Below are positions 28,512 through 37,330 of a DNA stretch of 64,000 nucleotides, one piece after another. The notes below the pieces were generated by a model that was not told the DNA's origin, ran no database searches, and saw nothing but the letters and a program-made list of their open reading frames with translations. The stretch spans positions 2,170,001-2,234,000 of the forward strand of contig NZ_JBODJB010000001.1 of the NCBI RefSeq assembly GCF_050611725.1, given 5' to 3'. Within the stretch, counting starts at the first letter, position 1. Each line of letters opens with the position of its first letter. Position numbers and translations under genes: made by a program. This DNA is from Ferruginibacter sp050611725 (GTDB lineage: Bacteria; Bacteroidota; Bacteroidia; Chitinophagales; Chitinophagaceae).

Positions 28512-28541
28512 AACTAAACAATATTAAATATTAAATAGCTG

Positions 28542-29372
28542 ATGATACAACGATTTGCCAACGGCATCAACGAAGTTAAACAGATGGATACTGAAGAATT
28601 AAGAGAAAATTTTTTAGTAGAAAAACTGTTTGAAGAAAATACTTTTCATTTTGTTTACTCTCATTACGACAGAGTAATAATAGGAGGTATAATGCCTGTA
28701 AGTAAAACCGTTGTTTTGCCGAACTATAAAAATTTAAGAGCCGATTATTTTTTGGAGAGAAGAGAGCTTGGAATTATTAATGTTGGCGGAAATGGAGAAA
28801 TTAAAGTAGAAGACAAATCTTATTTAGTAAATAAATTGGATTGTTTGTATGTAGGTAAAGGAAACAAAAAAGTTTCTTTTAAAAGTTTGGATAAAAATAA
28901 TCCTGCAAAATTTTATTTATTATCAGCACCTGCTCACCACACCTACAAAGTACAGTTGATGAAAAAGGAAAAAGCTTCTCCGCTTGATCTGGGAGCTGTT
29001 GAAACAGCCAATCAACGTACAGTATATAAGTACATTCATGCCGAAGGGTTGAAAAGTTGTCAGTTAGTGATGGGGCTTACTGTTCTAAAACCGGGAAGTG
29101 TATGGAATACGATCCCTACACATGTACACGACAGAAGAATGGAAGCGTATTTTTATTTCGATGTTCCGGATAATCAAAGAGTATTTCACTTTATGGGGCA
29201 GCCGCAACAAACAAGGCATATTTTAGTTGCAAGTGATCAGGCACTGATCTCTCCGCCGTGGAGTATTCACTCAGGTTGTGGAACGAGTAATTATTCTTTC
29301 ATCTGGGGAATGGCCGGAGAAAATTATAATTATACAGATATGGATGTGATAGATATTAAAGATGTAAGATAA
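28542..29372 (+). CDS. kduI: 5-dehydro-4-deoxy-D-glucuronate isomerase
   Basis: This 276-residue cytoplasmic cupin isomerizes 5-keto-4-deoxyuronate, formed from unsaturated galacturonate, to 2,5-diketo-3-deoxygluconate. The zinc-binding cupin motif is visible as IPTHVHDRRMEAYFYF, with further ligands in SPPWSIHSGCGT. The C-terminus (FIWGMAGENYNYTDMDVIDI) is typical of KduI. The length equals the family norm. It lies 91 nt after kduD, separated by a hairpin. Together the two genes show that lyase products are metabolised. Confidence 0.95.
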   Translation: MIQRFANGINEVKQMDTEELRENFLVEKLFEENTFHFVYSHYDRVIIGGIMPVSKTVVLPNYKNLRADYFLERRELGIINVGGNGEIKVEDKSYLVNKLDCLYVGKGNKKVSFKSLDKNNPAKFYLLSAPAHHTYKVQLMKKEKASPLDLGAVETANQRTVYKYIHAEGLKSCQLVMGLTVLKPGSVWNTIPTHVHDRRMEAYFYFDVPDNQRVFHFMGQPQQTRHILVASDQALISPPWSIHSGCGTSNYSFIWGMAGENYNYTDMDVIDIKDVR

Positions 29373-29418
29373 CTAACGATAAATATTAAACGAATTAAAC
29401 GTTCAACGAAAACACCAG

Positions 29419-31809
29419 ATGAAAAAAATATTTTCAATAGCATTAGTCGGATTGATAATGGCCTTTCAATTACCGGAAAAGCCAGTTCGTATTTTTATGA
29501 TAGGAGATTCAACTATGGCTAACAAGCCAGTGGAAGATAATCCGGAAAGAGGTTGGGGACAATTTTTTCCTCAATATCTTACGAACGATGTTGAAGTGAA
29601 AAATCATGCAGTGAATGGAAGAAGTACAAAAAGCTTTATCAAAGAGGGTAGATGGGATACTGTAATGAATCAGTTACAGCCTGGTGATTATGTGATCATA
29701 CAATTTGGTCACAATGATAGTAAAATCGAAGACAGTACAAGATATGCCGCTCCACAAACTACTTACAGAGAAAATTTAATACGCTTCATCAACGATGCAA
29801 AAAGTAAGGGAGCTAATCCGATCTTGGTAACTCCGGTAATGCGTAGAAAATTTGATTCAAAAGGAGTTTTTGTTGATCAACACGGTGAATATCCTGGTGT
29901 TGTAAAAGAAGTAGCTGCTAAATTGAATGTACCCTTGATCGACCTGCATAAAAGCAGTCAGGAACTTATCGAGAAAGAAGGTGTTGAAAATAGCAAACGT
30001 TTATTCCTGAATATTCCTGCCGGACATTTTAAAAATTACAAAGGCAAACCTGAAGATAATACACATTTTAGCGAATATGGCGCAGCTTCAGTTGCATCAT
30101 TGGTATGTCAATCTATTAAAGAACAAAATCTTGCTTTGGCAAAATATCTCAAGCCGTCAGACTTTAAAGAAAAGTTTGCATTTGAATTGCCTAAGGTATA
30201 TGTTCCGCATTTCAAGAAAGATACTTTTAATATTGTAAACTACGGAGCTATCGCTGATGGTTATACGCTAAATTCAAAATCGATCAATACAGCAATCGAT
30301 AGCTGTGCGGCAAATGGTGGTGGTACAGTGTTGATACCAAGAGGGGCATGGTTAACAGGCCCCATTGTAATGAAGAGTAATATTGATCTTCATCTGGCAG
30401 ATGGTGCCTTAGTGATATTCACACCTGATTTTAATCAATATCCATTAGTAATATCTTCTTTCGAAGGTGTCGATGCTGCAAGATGTCAAGCACCGGTAAC
30501 TGCTGAAAATCTTGAGAATATTGCAATCACTGGAAAAGGAATAATGGACGGGAATGGCTATTACTGGAGACCATTGAAGAAAAGTAAAATGTCTGACGCA
30601 GAATGGAAAAATCACTTATCGAAATATGGCGGCGTATTAACCGAAGATAAAAAAACATGGTATTCTTCTACAAAAGCTTTAAAAGGATTAGCAGATAATA
30701 ATATTGGTAAATTAAAAGGTGGGAAGCAATTGAAGGATTTTGAAGATGTGAAGGATTTTCTTCGTCCGAATATGATCCGTATTGCCAATTGTAAAAATAT
30801 TTTATTGCAGGATGTGACATTTGAAAACTCTCCTGCATGGACAACGCATTTGATGTTAAGCGATCATATCACTTTGCAAAATCTGAGAGTTAAAAACCCG
30901 TGGTTTGGTACCAATACCGATGCGTTGGATCTTGAAAGTTGCACTCATGCAAATGTTCAGGGCTGTGTTTTTGATACAGGTGATGATGGTATATGTATTA
31001 AAAGCGGTAGAGATGAAGAAGGAAGAAAAAGAGGCAGACCTACTGCAGATATAATTGTAAATAATTGCGTTGTTTATCATTCTCATGGTGGATTTGTAAT
31101 TGGCAGTGAAATGAGTGGTGGCGCAAATAATATTTATGTAAGCAATACAAATTTTATTGGTAGCGATATCGGTTTACGTTTCAAAACAACAAGAGGCAGA
31201 GGCGGCGTAGTTGAAAATATTTATGTGAACAATGTTAACATGCTTGATATTCCGGGAGAAGCTATTTTATTTGATATGTATTATGCCGCTCAGGACCCTA
31301 TCAATACCGGTGGTGAAAAAAGAGAGCCGCCGAAAGTAGAGTTTAAAGCAGTTGATGAAAGCACCCCGATTTTCAGGAATTTTTATTTTAGAAACATTAC
31401 CTGCAACGGTGCCGCAAAAGGAATATTTGTGAGAGGTATCCCCGAAATGCATGTAAAAAATGTGTGGATGGAAAACCTTTTATTACAAGCAAATGAAGGC
31501 GTTGATATTCAAGAGGCATCCAACATCAACATCAATAATCTTGTGATGGTAAGTAAAAACAGTAAACCTTTAGCGTATATTCTTAACAGTGATAGTATTA
31601 CCATCAATAATTTAAACTATAAAGATTCTGCTGATGTGTTGGTACAATTACAAGGAGAAAGAACAAAAGATATTAAAGTGTTGAATAGTAATACTTCTTT
31701 AGCGAAACAAAAATTGATAGCAGATTTTGGGGCTACTGATAAAACGATTCAATGGGCATTACCTGTTGTTAATGACAAAGCGACCAAAAAGAAAAAAAAG
31801 AAAAAATAA
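29419..31809 (+). CDS. CE12 pectin/rhamnogalacturonan acetylesterase fused to GH28 polygalacturonase
   Basis: This 796-residue two-domain enzyme starts with a short hydrophobic leader. Residues 20-255 are an SGNH esterase of the CE12 type, with MIGDSTMANK (nucleophile serine), GRST, FGHNDSK and DNTHFSEYGA (catalytic Asp and His). Residues 265-760 are a GH28 beta-helix (FNIVNYGAIADG, D501 in NTDALD, D522-D523 in DTGDDGICIKSG, H556 in SHGGF, R587 and K589 in RFKTT). The fusion should deacetylate pectic oligomers and hydrolyse galacturonic linkages, probably in the periplasm because no T9SS domain is present. The C-terminus ends in seven lysines encoded by an A-rich run at 31785-31809. The exact substrates are inferred. 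Confidence 0.9.
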   Translation: MKKIFSIALVGLIMAFQLPEKPVRIFMIGDSTMANKPVEDNPERGWGQFFPQYLTNDVEVKNHAVNGRSTKSFIKEGRWDTVMNQLQPGDYVIIQFGHNDSKIEDSTRYAAPQTTYRENLIRFINDAKSKGANPILVTPVMRRKFDSKGVFVDQHGEYPGVVKEVAAKLNVPLIDLHKSSQELIEKEGVENSKRLFLNIPAGHFKNYKGKPEDNTHFSEYGAASVASLVCQSIKEQNLALAKYLKPSDFKEKFAFELPKVYVPHFKKDTFNIVNYGAIADGYTLNSKSINTAIDSCAANGGGTVLIPRGAWLTGPIVMKSNIDLHLADGALVIFTPDFNQYPLVISSFEGVDAARCQAPVTAENLENIAITGKGIMDGNGYYWRPLKKSKMSDAEWKNHLSKYGGVLTEDKKTWYSSTKALKGLADNNIGKLKGGKQLKDFEDVKDFLRPNMIRIANCKNILLQDVTFENSPAWTTHLMLSDHITLQNLRVKNPWFGTNTDALDLESCTHANVQGCVFDTGDDGICIKSGRDEEGRKRGRPTADIIVNNCVVYHSHGGFVIGSEMSGGANNIYVSNTNFIGSDIGLRFKTTRGRGGVVENIYVNNVNMLDIPGEAILFDMYYAAQDPINTGGEKREPPKVEFKAVDESTPIFRNFYFRNITCNGAAKGIFVRGIPEMHVKNVWMENLLLQANEGVDIQEASNININNLVMVSKNSKPLAYILNSDSITINNLNYKDSADVLVQLQGERTKDIKVLNSNTSLAKQKLIADFGATDKTIQWALPVVNDKATKKKKKKK

Positions 31810-31816
31810 TAGCCAT

Positions 31817-33736
31817 ATGAAAAAGAACATTGTATTTATCCTCATTTCAGTTTTGTTATCTGCCGCTACTATGGCACAACAAAAAAGGCTTTCTGTGCAA
31901 TTGACTGAAAGTATGATGTCGATCTACAGTGGAGATACAATGCAGCTCAAAGCTAACAGACCTGCAGAATGGACATATGAGCAAGGTATAGTATTGAAGG
32001 CGATGGAAAAAGTATGGAAACGAACAGGGCGTGGCGATATATACCATTATATTAAACGTAGTATGGATTTCTTCATTCGTCCGGATGGAACAATTCGTAC
32101 TTATAAAATGGAAGATTTTAACAGCGATAATATTGCACCCGGAAGAAATCTGTTGATGTTGAATGCTGTTGATGGAGATAAAAAATATTATTCTGCATTA
32201 CGTTTATTAAGAGAGCAAATCAATTATCATCCACGTACAAACAGTGGAGGTTTTTGGCATAAAAAAAGGTACCCAAATCAAATGTGGTTAGATGGTTTAT
32301 ATATGGTAGAACCATTTTGGGCCGAATATGCACAGCATTTTAATGAACCCGAAAGTTTTAATGATATTGCTAAGCAGTTCATTCAAATGGAGGCGCATGC
32401 AAGAGATTCTAAGACAGGTTTATTATATCATGGTTGGGATGAAAGCCGAAAAGAAAAATGGAGCGATTCTATTACAGGCTTATCTCAAAATTTTTGGGGA
32501 AGAGCAATGGGTTGGTATGGTATGGCTTTGGTAGATGTGCTGGATTATTTCCCCGTAGGTCATCCAAAGAGAGATAGCCTAATCAGTATTTTAAGAAGAT
32601 ACTCAAAAGCTGTTTTAAAAGTACAGGATGCTAAATCCGGCGTATGGTATCAGGTTTTGGATAAACCAAAAGAGAAAGGAAATTATAAAGAAGCTTCCGC
32701 AACAGCAATGTTCGTCTATACATTAGCGAAAGGTGTAAGAAACGGCTATTTGGATAGAAGTATTTTGCCTGCGATCAATAAAGGATATGCCGGATTACAA
32801 AAGAACTTTATTGGTAAGGACTCTCTTGGCCGAACTTGCGTAAATGGAGTTTGTTCAGTTGCCGGACTTGGAGGAAACCCATATAGAGATGGCAGTTTTG
32901 AATATTATATCAAAGAGCCCATTGTAACCAATGATGTAAAAGGAGTTGCGTCGGTTATTCTTGCTGCCAATGAAATGGAAATTCTTGAAGATGAAAAGAT
33001 CGGCAAGGGTAAAACTGTTGCGTTGGATTATTATTTCAACAACGAACAAAAAAGAGATGAGCGATCAGGTTTACTAGTTGGCCACCATTACAAATGGGAA
33101 GAAAGAGATAATGGCGGATTTTCTTTTTTGGGAGATATTTTTAAAAACTACGGAATAAAAACTACTGCATTAAAAGAAAAGCCTTCTCCAGCAAATTTAA
33201 AAAATGTAAATATTTATATTTTAGTCGATCCTGATTTCCCTAAAGAAAATCCTAAGCCAAACTATATCATGCCCGATGATGTAACTACAATTACCAATTG
33301 GGTTAAAGCGGGCGGAGTGTTGGTAATGTTGATGAACGACAGCAATAATGTAGAATTTGAGCATTCAAATGTATTGGCGAAGAAATTTGGCATACAGTTC
33401 AATAAAGACAGTCGCAATAGAGTAGAAGGGCACGACTATGAAGTTGGGGCATTTGCTGCTCCAACGTTGTTCTGCAAACAGGCAAAAAAAGTGTACATCA
33501 AACAAATCTCAACCTTGAAAGTAACACCTCCTGCAAAATCTATTCTTACCGATAAGGGAGATGTGATTATGGCAGTTGCAAAATACGGCAAGGGAACAGT
33601 GTTTGCTGTTGGCGATCCTTGGTTTTATAATGAATATGTAGATGGAAGAAAGATACCTGCAGAGTATGAAAATTTTACTGCAGCGCAGGAATTGGTGAAA
33701 TGGTTGGTTAAGCAAGTGCCTCTAAAAGCTAAATGA
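31817..33736 (+). CDS. GH105 unsaturated uronyl hydrolase with C-terminal DUF4350-like domain
   Basis: The start at 31817 gives a signal peptide (MKKNIVFILISVLLSAATMAQ). An in-frame upstream ATG at 31727 lies inside the previous gene and is not used here. Residues 40-375 form the alpha/alpha-barrel of GH105/GH88 enzymes (PNQMWLDGLYMVEPFWAEY and NFWGRAMGWYGMALVDVL). These remove unsaturated uronic acid from the non-reducing end of pectic oligomers by vinyl-ether hydration. Residues 390-630 form a second domain (LVGHHYKWEERDNGGFSF, VTTITNWVKAGGVLVML) resembling DUF4350 / glutamine-amidotransferase-like folds; its role is unknown. The protein is probably periplasmic. Its stop overlaps the next start by 4 nt. 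Confidence 0.88.
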   Translation: MKKNIVFILISVLLSAATMAQQKRLSVQLTESMMSIYSGDTMQLKANRPAEWTYEQGIVLKAMEKVWKRTGRGDIYHYIKRSMDFFIRPDGTIRTYKMEDFNSDNIAPGRNLLMLNAVDGDKKYYSALRLLREQINYHPRTNSGGFWHKKRYPNQMWLDGLYMVEPFWAEYAQHFNEPESFNDIAKQFIQMEAHARDSKTGLLYHGWDESRKEKWSDSITGLSQNFWGRAMGWYGMALVDVLDYFPVGHPKRDSLISILRRYSKAVLKVQDAKSGVWYQVLDKPKEKGNYKEASATAMFVYTLAKGVRNGYLDRSILPAINKGYAGLQKNFIGKDSLGRTCVNGVCSVAGLGGNPYRDGSFEYYIKEPIVTNDVKGVASVILAANEMEILEDEKIGKGKTVALDYYFNNEQKRDERSGLLVGHHYKWEERDNGGFSFLGDIFKNYGIKTTALKEKPSPANLKNVNIYILVDPDFPKENPKPNYIMPDDVTTITNWVKAGGVLVMLMNDSNNVEFEHSNVLAKKFGIQFNKDSRNRVEGHDYEVGAFAAPTLFCKQAKKVYIKQISTLKVTPPAKSILTDKGDVIMAVAKYGKGTVFAVGDPWFYNEYVDGRKIPAEYENFTAAQELVKWLVKQVPLKAK

Positions 33737-35778
33737 TAAAAAGTTTAAAACATATCATTACATTAATAAGTGCAATATGCTGTTGCACTATTGCTGTTTA
33801 TGCACAGCAAATAACTGTTGCTGCAGATGGTAGTGGCAATTTTAAAACCATTCAGTCGGCTATTAATAGCTTATCTGATAGTGCAAAAGAACAGCGAATC
33901 ATCCTTATTAAAAAGGGGGTTTATAACGAAAAAATTTTCATCACAAAAAATTACATAACATTAAAAGGAGATAATGCTGGTAATACAATTATTACTTATG
34001 CAGAAGGGCGTGAGCTTTTTAAATGTAACAATAATAATGATGATTGGGGAGTGGCTACCTTGAATTTAAAAGGCAGTGATATTAATTTAGAAAATCTGAC
34101 CATAGAAAATACTTACGGACTAACGGCAAAGGATACAACGATCAGTTGCCCGGCCGATAGTGCCAATGCAATTAAATTGGTAAAGAAAACCACTCATCAA
34201 ATGGCATTGCGTTCATTTGAAAGTACAACCAGATTAAAAGTTAGCAATTGCATTTTTAAGGCATATGGCGGCGATACGGTAAGCCCATGGAATAAGGAAA
34301 CTGGGATGTTTTATTTCTATAACTGTGTGATGGAAGGTGGTGTAGACTTTTATTGCCCGAGAGGCTGGGCATTGGCAGAAAAATGCACTTTCATTTGTCA
34401 CAACAACAGTGCTGCAATTTGGCATGACGGATCTAAATATGAATCCTCAAAAACTGTTTTATTGAATTGTACTTTCAAGGGTGATGACGATTTTAAATTA
34501 GGAAGATACCATAGAGATGCACAATTTTATTTGATCAATTGTTCGTTTCCGAAGAACATGGCCAATGCAGATATTTACCAGGCTGCTGCAACTCCGCCAA
34601 ATGTAATTCAATGGGGCAAAAGAGTATATTATTATAATTGCCATCGTGATGGTGGTGATTATGAATGGCATAAAAATAATCTGCCCGTTTCGTTAGGGGT
34701 GAATGATATTAATCCGGCCTGGGTATTTGATTACAAATGGAATCCGGTAAAAGATACTTCCAATGCAAGCATTGAAGATATAGTAACGATCAAGGCTTCT
34801 TCTACTGATAGTATAGCAGATAATATGTTGCTCTATCAACGAAAGAATGGTGGTTGGCCGAAACACTTTCAGGATAAAAAAGTTGATTACAAACGTAAAC
34901 TCACAAGTTCTGATATAGGAGAATTGCAAAACGGTTATTATGACGGAATTGACGCAACGATAGATAACCAGGCTACAACGAAGGAAATAAAATATCTGGT
35001 AAAAGCATTTGAGCAAACTAAAAATAAAGCTTATTTGAAAGCCGCAGTAGCTGGTATAGATTATTTGTTGCTGGCTCAATATGATAATGGTGGTTGGCCG
35101 CAGTTTTATCCTGATTTCAGTAATTATCGTGGTGAGGTAACTTACAATGATGATGCAATGATCAATGTTTTGAATATCATGCAGGATATTGTTGAAGGAA
35201 AGAGCGGCTTTGATGCACTTGATAAGAAGTATAAAGTAAAAGCAGAAAAGGCCGTAAAAAAAGGCATTAAGTGTATTTTAAAAACACAGGTTAAACAAAA
35301 AAAGAAATTGACTGCTTGGTGTGCTCAATATGATGCAGGTTCTTTGGAGCCGGCTCAAGCTCGTAAATTTGAACTGCCGTCATTAAGCGGAGCTGAGTCG
35401 GTTGGTATCATTCGCTTTTTAATGCGATTGGACAACCCGTCAAAAGAGATCGTTGCTGCCGTAAATGCAGGTATTGATTGGTTTAACAAAGTTAAAATTG
35501 AAGGATATAATTTTGTTGAAATAAAGGCTCCTGCAGAGCAAACAGGAAGAGATAGAGTATTAGTAAAGGACAGTGCATCTACCATTTGGGCAAGATTTTA
35601 CGATCTTAAAACCAATGTGCCGTTTTTTACAGGTAGAGACAGTAAGCCTCATGCCACACTTGCAGAAGTTGAAAATGAAAGGAGAGTTGGATATGCATGG
35701 TATGGTACCTGGCCGGCAAAATTATTGAACAAAGAATACCCCGAGTGGAAATCAAAATGGATAAAAAATATTAACTAA
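33733..35778 (+). CDS. CE8-like pectinesterase fused to PL10 pectate lyase
   Basis: This 681-residue protein has a signal peptide ending AVYAQ and no T9SS domain, so it is probably periplasmic. Residues 25-340 are CE8-like (ITVAADGSGNFKTIQSAI). Of the active-site residues, D181 in AYGGDT, D205 in VDFYCP and R258 in LGRYH remain, but the usual glutamine before the first Asp is glycine (G180) and RPW has become RYH. Residues 350-680 are a PL10 lyase (RKNGGWPKHF, DNGGWPQFYPD, ELPSLSGAESVGIIRFLM, GYAWYGTWPAKLL). The fusion may demethylate and cleave oligogalacturonides, although the esterase part may have altered activity. It is translationally coupled to the GH105 gene by an ATGA overlap. Confidence 0.87.
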   Translation: MIKSLKHIITLISAICCCTIAVYAQQITVAADGSGNFKTIQSAINSLSDSAKEQRIILIKKGVYNEKIFITKNYITLKGDNAGNTIITYAEGRELFKCNNNNDDWGVATLNLKGSDINLENLTIENTYGLTAKDTTISCPADSANAIKLVKKTTHQMALRSFESTTRLKVSNCIFKAYGGDTVSPWNKETGMFYFYNCVMEGGVDFYCPRGWALAEKCTFICHNNSAAIWHDGSKYESSKTVLLNCTFKGDDDFKLGRYHRDAQFYLINCSFPKNMANADIYQAAATPPNVIQWGKRVYYYNCHRDGGDYEWHKNNLPVSLGVNDINPAWVFDYKWNPVKDTSNASIEDIVTIKASSTDSIADNMLLYQRKNGGWPKHFQDKKVDYKRKLTSSDIGELQNGYYDGIDATIDNQATTKEIKYLVKAFEQTKNKAYLKAAVAGIDYLLLAQYDNGGWPQFYPDFSNYRGEVTYNDDAMINVLNIMQDIVEGKSGFDALDKKYKVKAEKAVKKGIKCILKTQVKQKKKLTAWCAQYDAGSLEPAQARKFELPSLSGAESVGIIRFLMRLDNPSKEIVAAVNAGIDWFNKVKIEGYNFVEIKAPAEQTGRDRVLVKDSASTIWARFYDLKTNVPFFTGRDSKPHATLAEVENERRVGYAWYGTWPAKLLNKEYPEWKSKWIKNIN

Positions 35779-35812
35779 ACATAATTTACCTTAAACCTTA
35801 TATTTAATTGTT

Positions 35813-37327
35813 ATGATACTATCAAAATACACTTTAAAGAATATCCAGTCGGATAAAGTGCAAAAACCCGATGAAGCAATTTTCGAATTGCCTGAAAAAG
35901 TATTACAATTCGGTACAGGCGTTTTATTGCGTGGCCTACCCGACTATTTTATTGATAAAGCTAACCGTAAAGGAGTTTTTAATGGAAGAATAGTTATTGT
36001 AAAATCAACTTCCGGTGGAGATGCAGCAGCTTTTGAAAAACAGGATAGTTTGTATACGCTTTGTGTAAGAGGGTTGGAGAATGGCAAAGCTGTAGAAGAG
36101 AATATTATCAATTCTTCCATCAGCAGAGTTCTATCAGCTGCAGATGAATGGGATAAAGTGTTGGAGTGTGCCCACAATCCCAATTTGCAGATAGTAACTT
36201 CAAATACTACTGAAATTGGTATTGAATTGGTAAATGATGATATACGTAAACACCCGCCTGTTTCATTTCCCGGAAAATTATTAGCATTTCTATATGAACG
36301 TTATAAAGCTTTCGACGGGAGTAAACAAAGTGGTATGATTATCGTTCCAACCGAACTGATCTCTGATAATGGCAAAAAACTGGAAGCAATCGTTACTGAA
36401 CAGGCCCATTTAAATGGTTTGGATGCTGCATTTATCGAATGGTTAGAGAGCAGCAATACTTTCTGTAATACTTTGGTAGACAGAATTGTTCCTGGTAAGC
36501 CAAGTGCTGATACAAAAGCCGCTGTAGAAAAAGAACTAGGTTACTCAGATGATCTTTTGATCATGAGTGAAGTATATCGTTTGTGGGCAATAGAAGGAGA
36601 TGAACATGTGAAATCTGTTTTGTCATTTGCTCAGGTAGATGACGGTGTGGCTATTGTTCCCAATATCACCAAGCACAAAGAATTAAAACTACGTTTACTA
36701 AACGGTACGCATACACTAAGTTGTGCGTTGGCTCATTTGGCCGGATTTGCAACAGTGAAAGCCGCAATGGCAGACTCGACAGTATCAAACTTTGTTTCTA
36801 AATTAATGAAAAAAGATATTGCTCCTGCAATACCTTATAAAGTAGATGCTGCAGAAGCTGAAAAATTTGCCAATAGCGTATTGGATCGTTTCGCAAATCC
36901 AAATATTGAACATCAATGGTTAAGCATTGCAGGAAACTACACTCAAAAGATTGAAATGAGAGTAGTTGCATTATTTAGTCAATATATATCATTATTCAAT
37001 AAAGTACCGGAATACATGTCTCTTGGGTTTGCTGCATATATTCAGTTTATGAAGGCAGTAAAAAAAGATGGTAATAAATATTTTGGTATAGCTAACGGAC
37101 AGGAATATCCTATAACAGATGATAAAGCATCTTATTATTTTAGTAAAAAAGATCTTTCTGATAACGAGCTGGTAGCTGAAGTGTTGGGCAATACTGCTTT
37201 TTGGGGGCAAGATCTGAACGCTTTACCCGGCTTTACTGAAGCGGTACAGGAACAATTAAGCGAAATAGTTGAAAAAGGAGCATTGCAAGCAATTCAAAAC
37301 ATTGAAAAAAGTAAAATTTTAGCATAA
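35813..37327 (+). CDS. uxaB: Tagaturonate reductase (altronate oxidoreductase)
   Basis: This 504-residue cytoplasmic enzyme of the mannitol dehydrogenase family reduces D-tagaturonate to D-altronate with NADH. The N-terminal Rossmann segment includes LQFGTGVLLRGLPDYFIDKA and GRIVIVKST. The middle has IVPTELISDNGKKLE, and the C-terminal domain carries LRLLNGTHTLSCALAHLAGF, which is typical of UxaB. Neighbours uxaA and uxaC complete the galacturonate isomerase pathway. Only 3 nt separate it from uxaA. Fructuronate reductase (UxuB) is the closest alternative, but the next gene is the altronate, not the mannonate, dehydratase. Confidence 0.93.
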   Translation: MILSKYTLKNIQSDKVQKPDEAIFELPEKVLQFGTGVLLRGLPDYFIDKANRKGVFNGRIVIVKSTSGGDAAAFEKQDSLYTLCVRGLENGKAVEENIINSSISRVLSAADEWDKVLECAHNPNLQIVTSNTTEIGIELVNDDIRKHPPVSFPGKLLAFLYERYKAFDGSKQSGMIIVPTELISDNGKKLEAIVTEQAHLNGLDAAFIEWLESSNTFCNTLVDRIVPGKPSADTKAAVEKELGYSDDLLIMSEVYRLWAIEGDEHVKSVLSFAQVDDGVAIVPNITKHKELKLRLLNGTHTLSCALAHLAGFATVKAAMADSTVSNFVSKLMKKDIAPAIPYKVDAAEAEKFANSVLDRFANPNIEHQWLSIAGNYTQKIEMRVVALFSQYISLFNKVPEYMSLGFAAYIQFMKAVKKDGNKYFGIANGQEYPITDDKASYYFSKKDLSDNELVAEVLGNTAFWGQDLNALPGFTEAVQEQLSEIVEKGALQAIQNIEKSKILA

Positions 37328-37330
37328 AAG

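Noticed and set aside
31727..31816. Upstream ATG for the GH105 gene
   Set aside because: It lies within the previous gene and would bury the clear signal peptide that starts at 31817.
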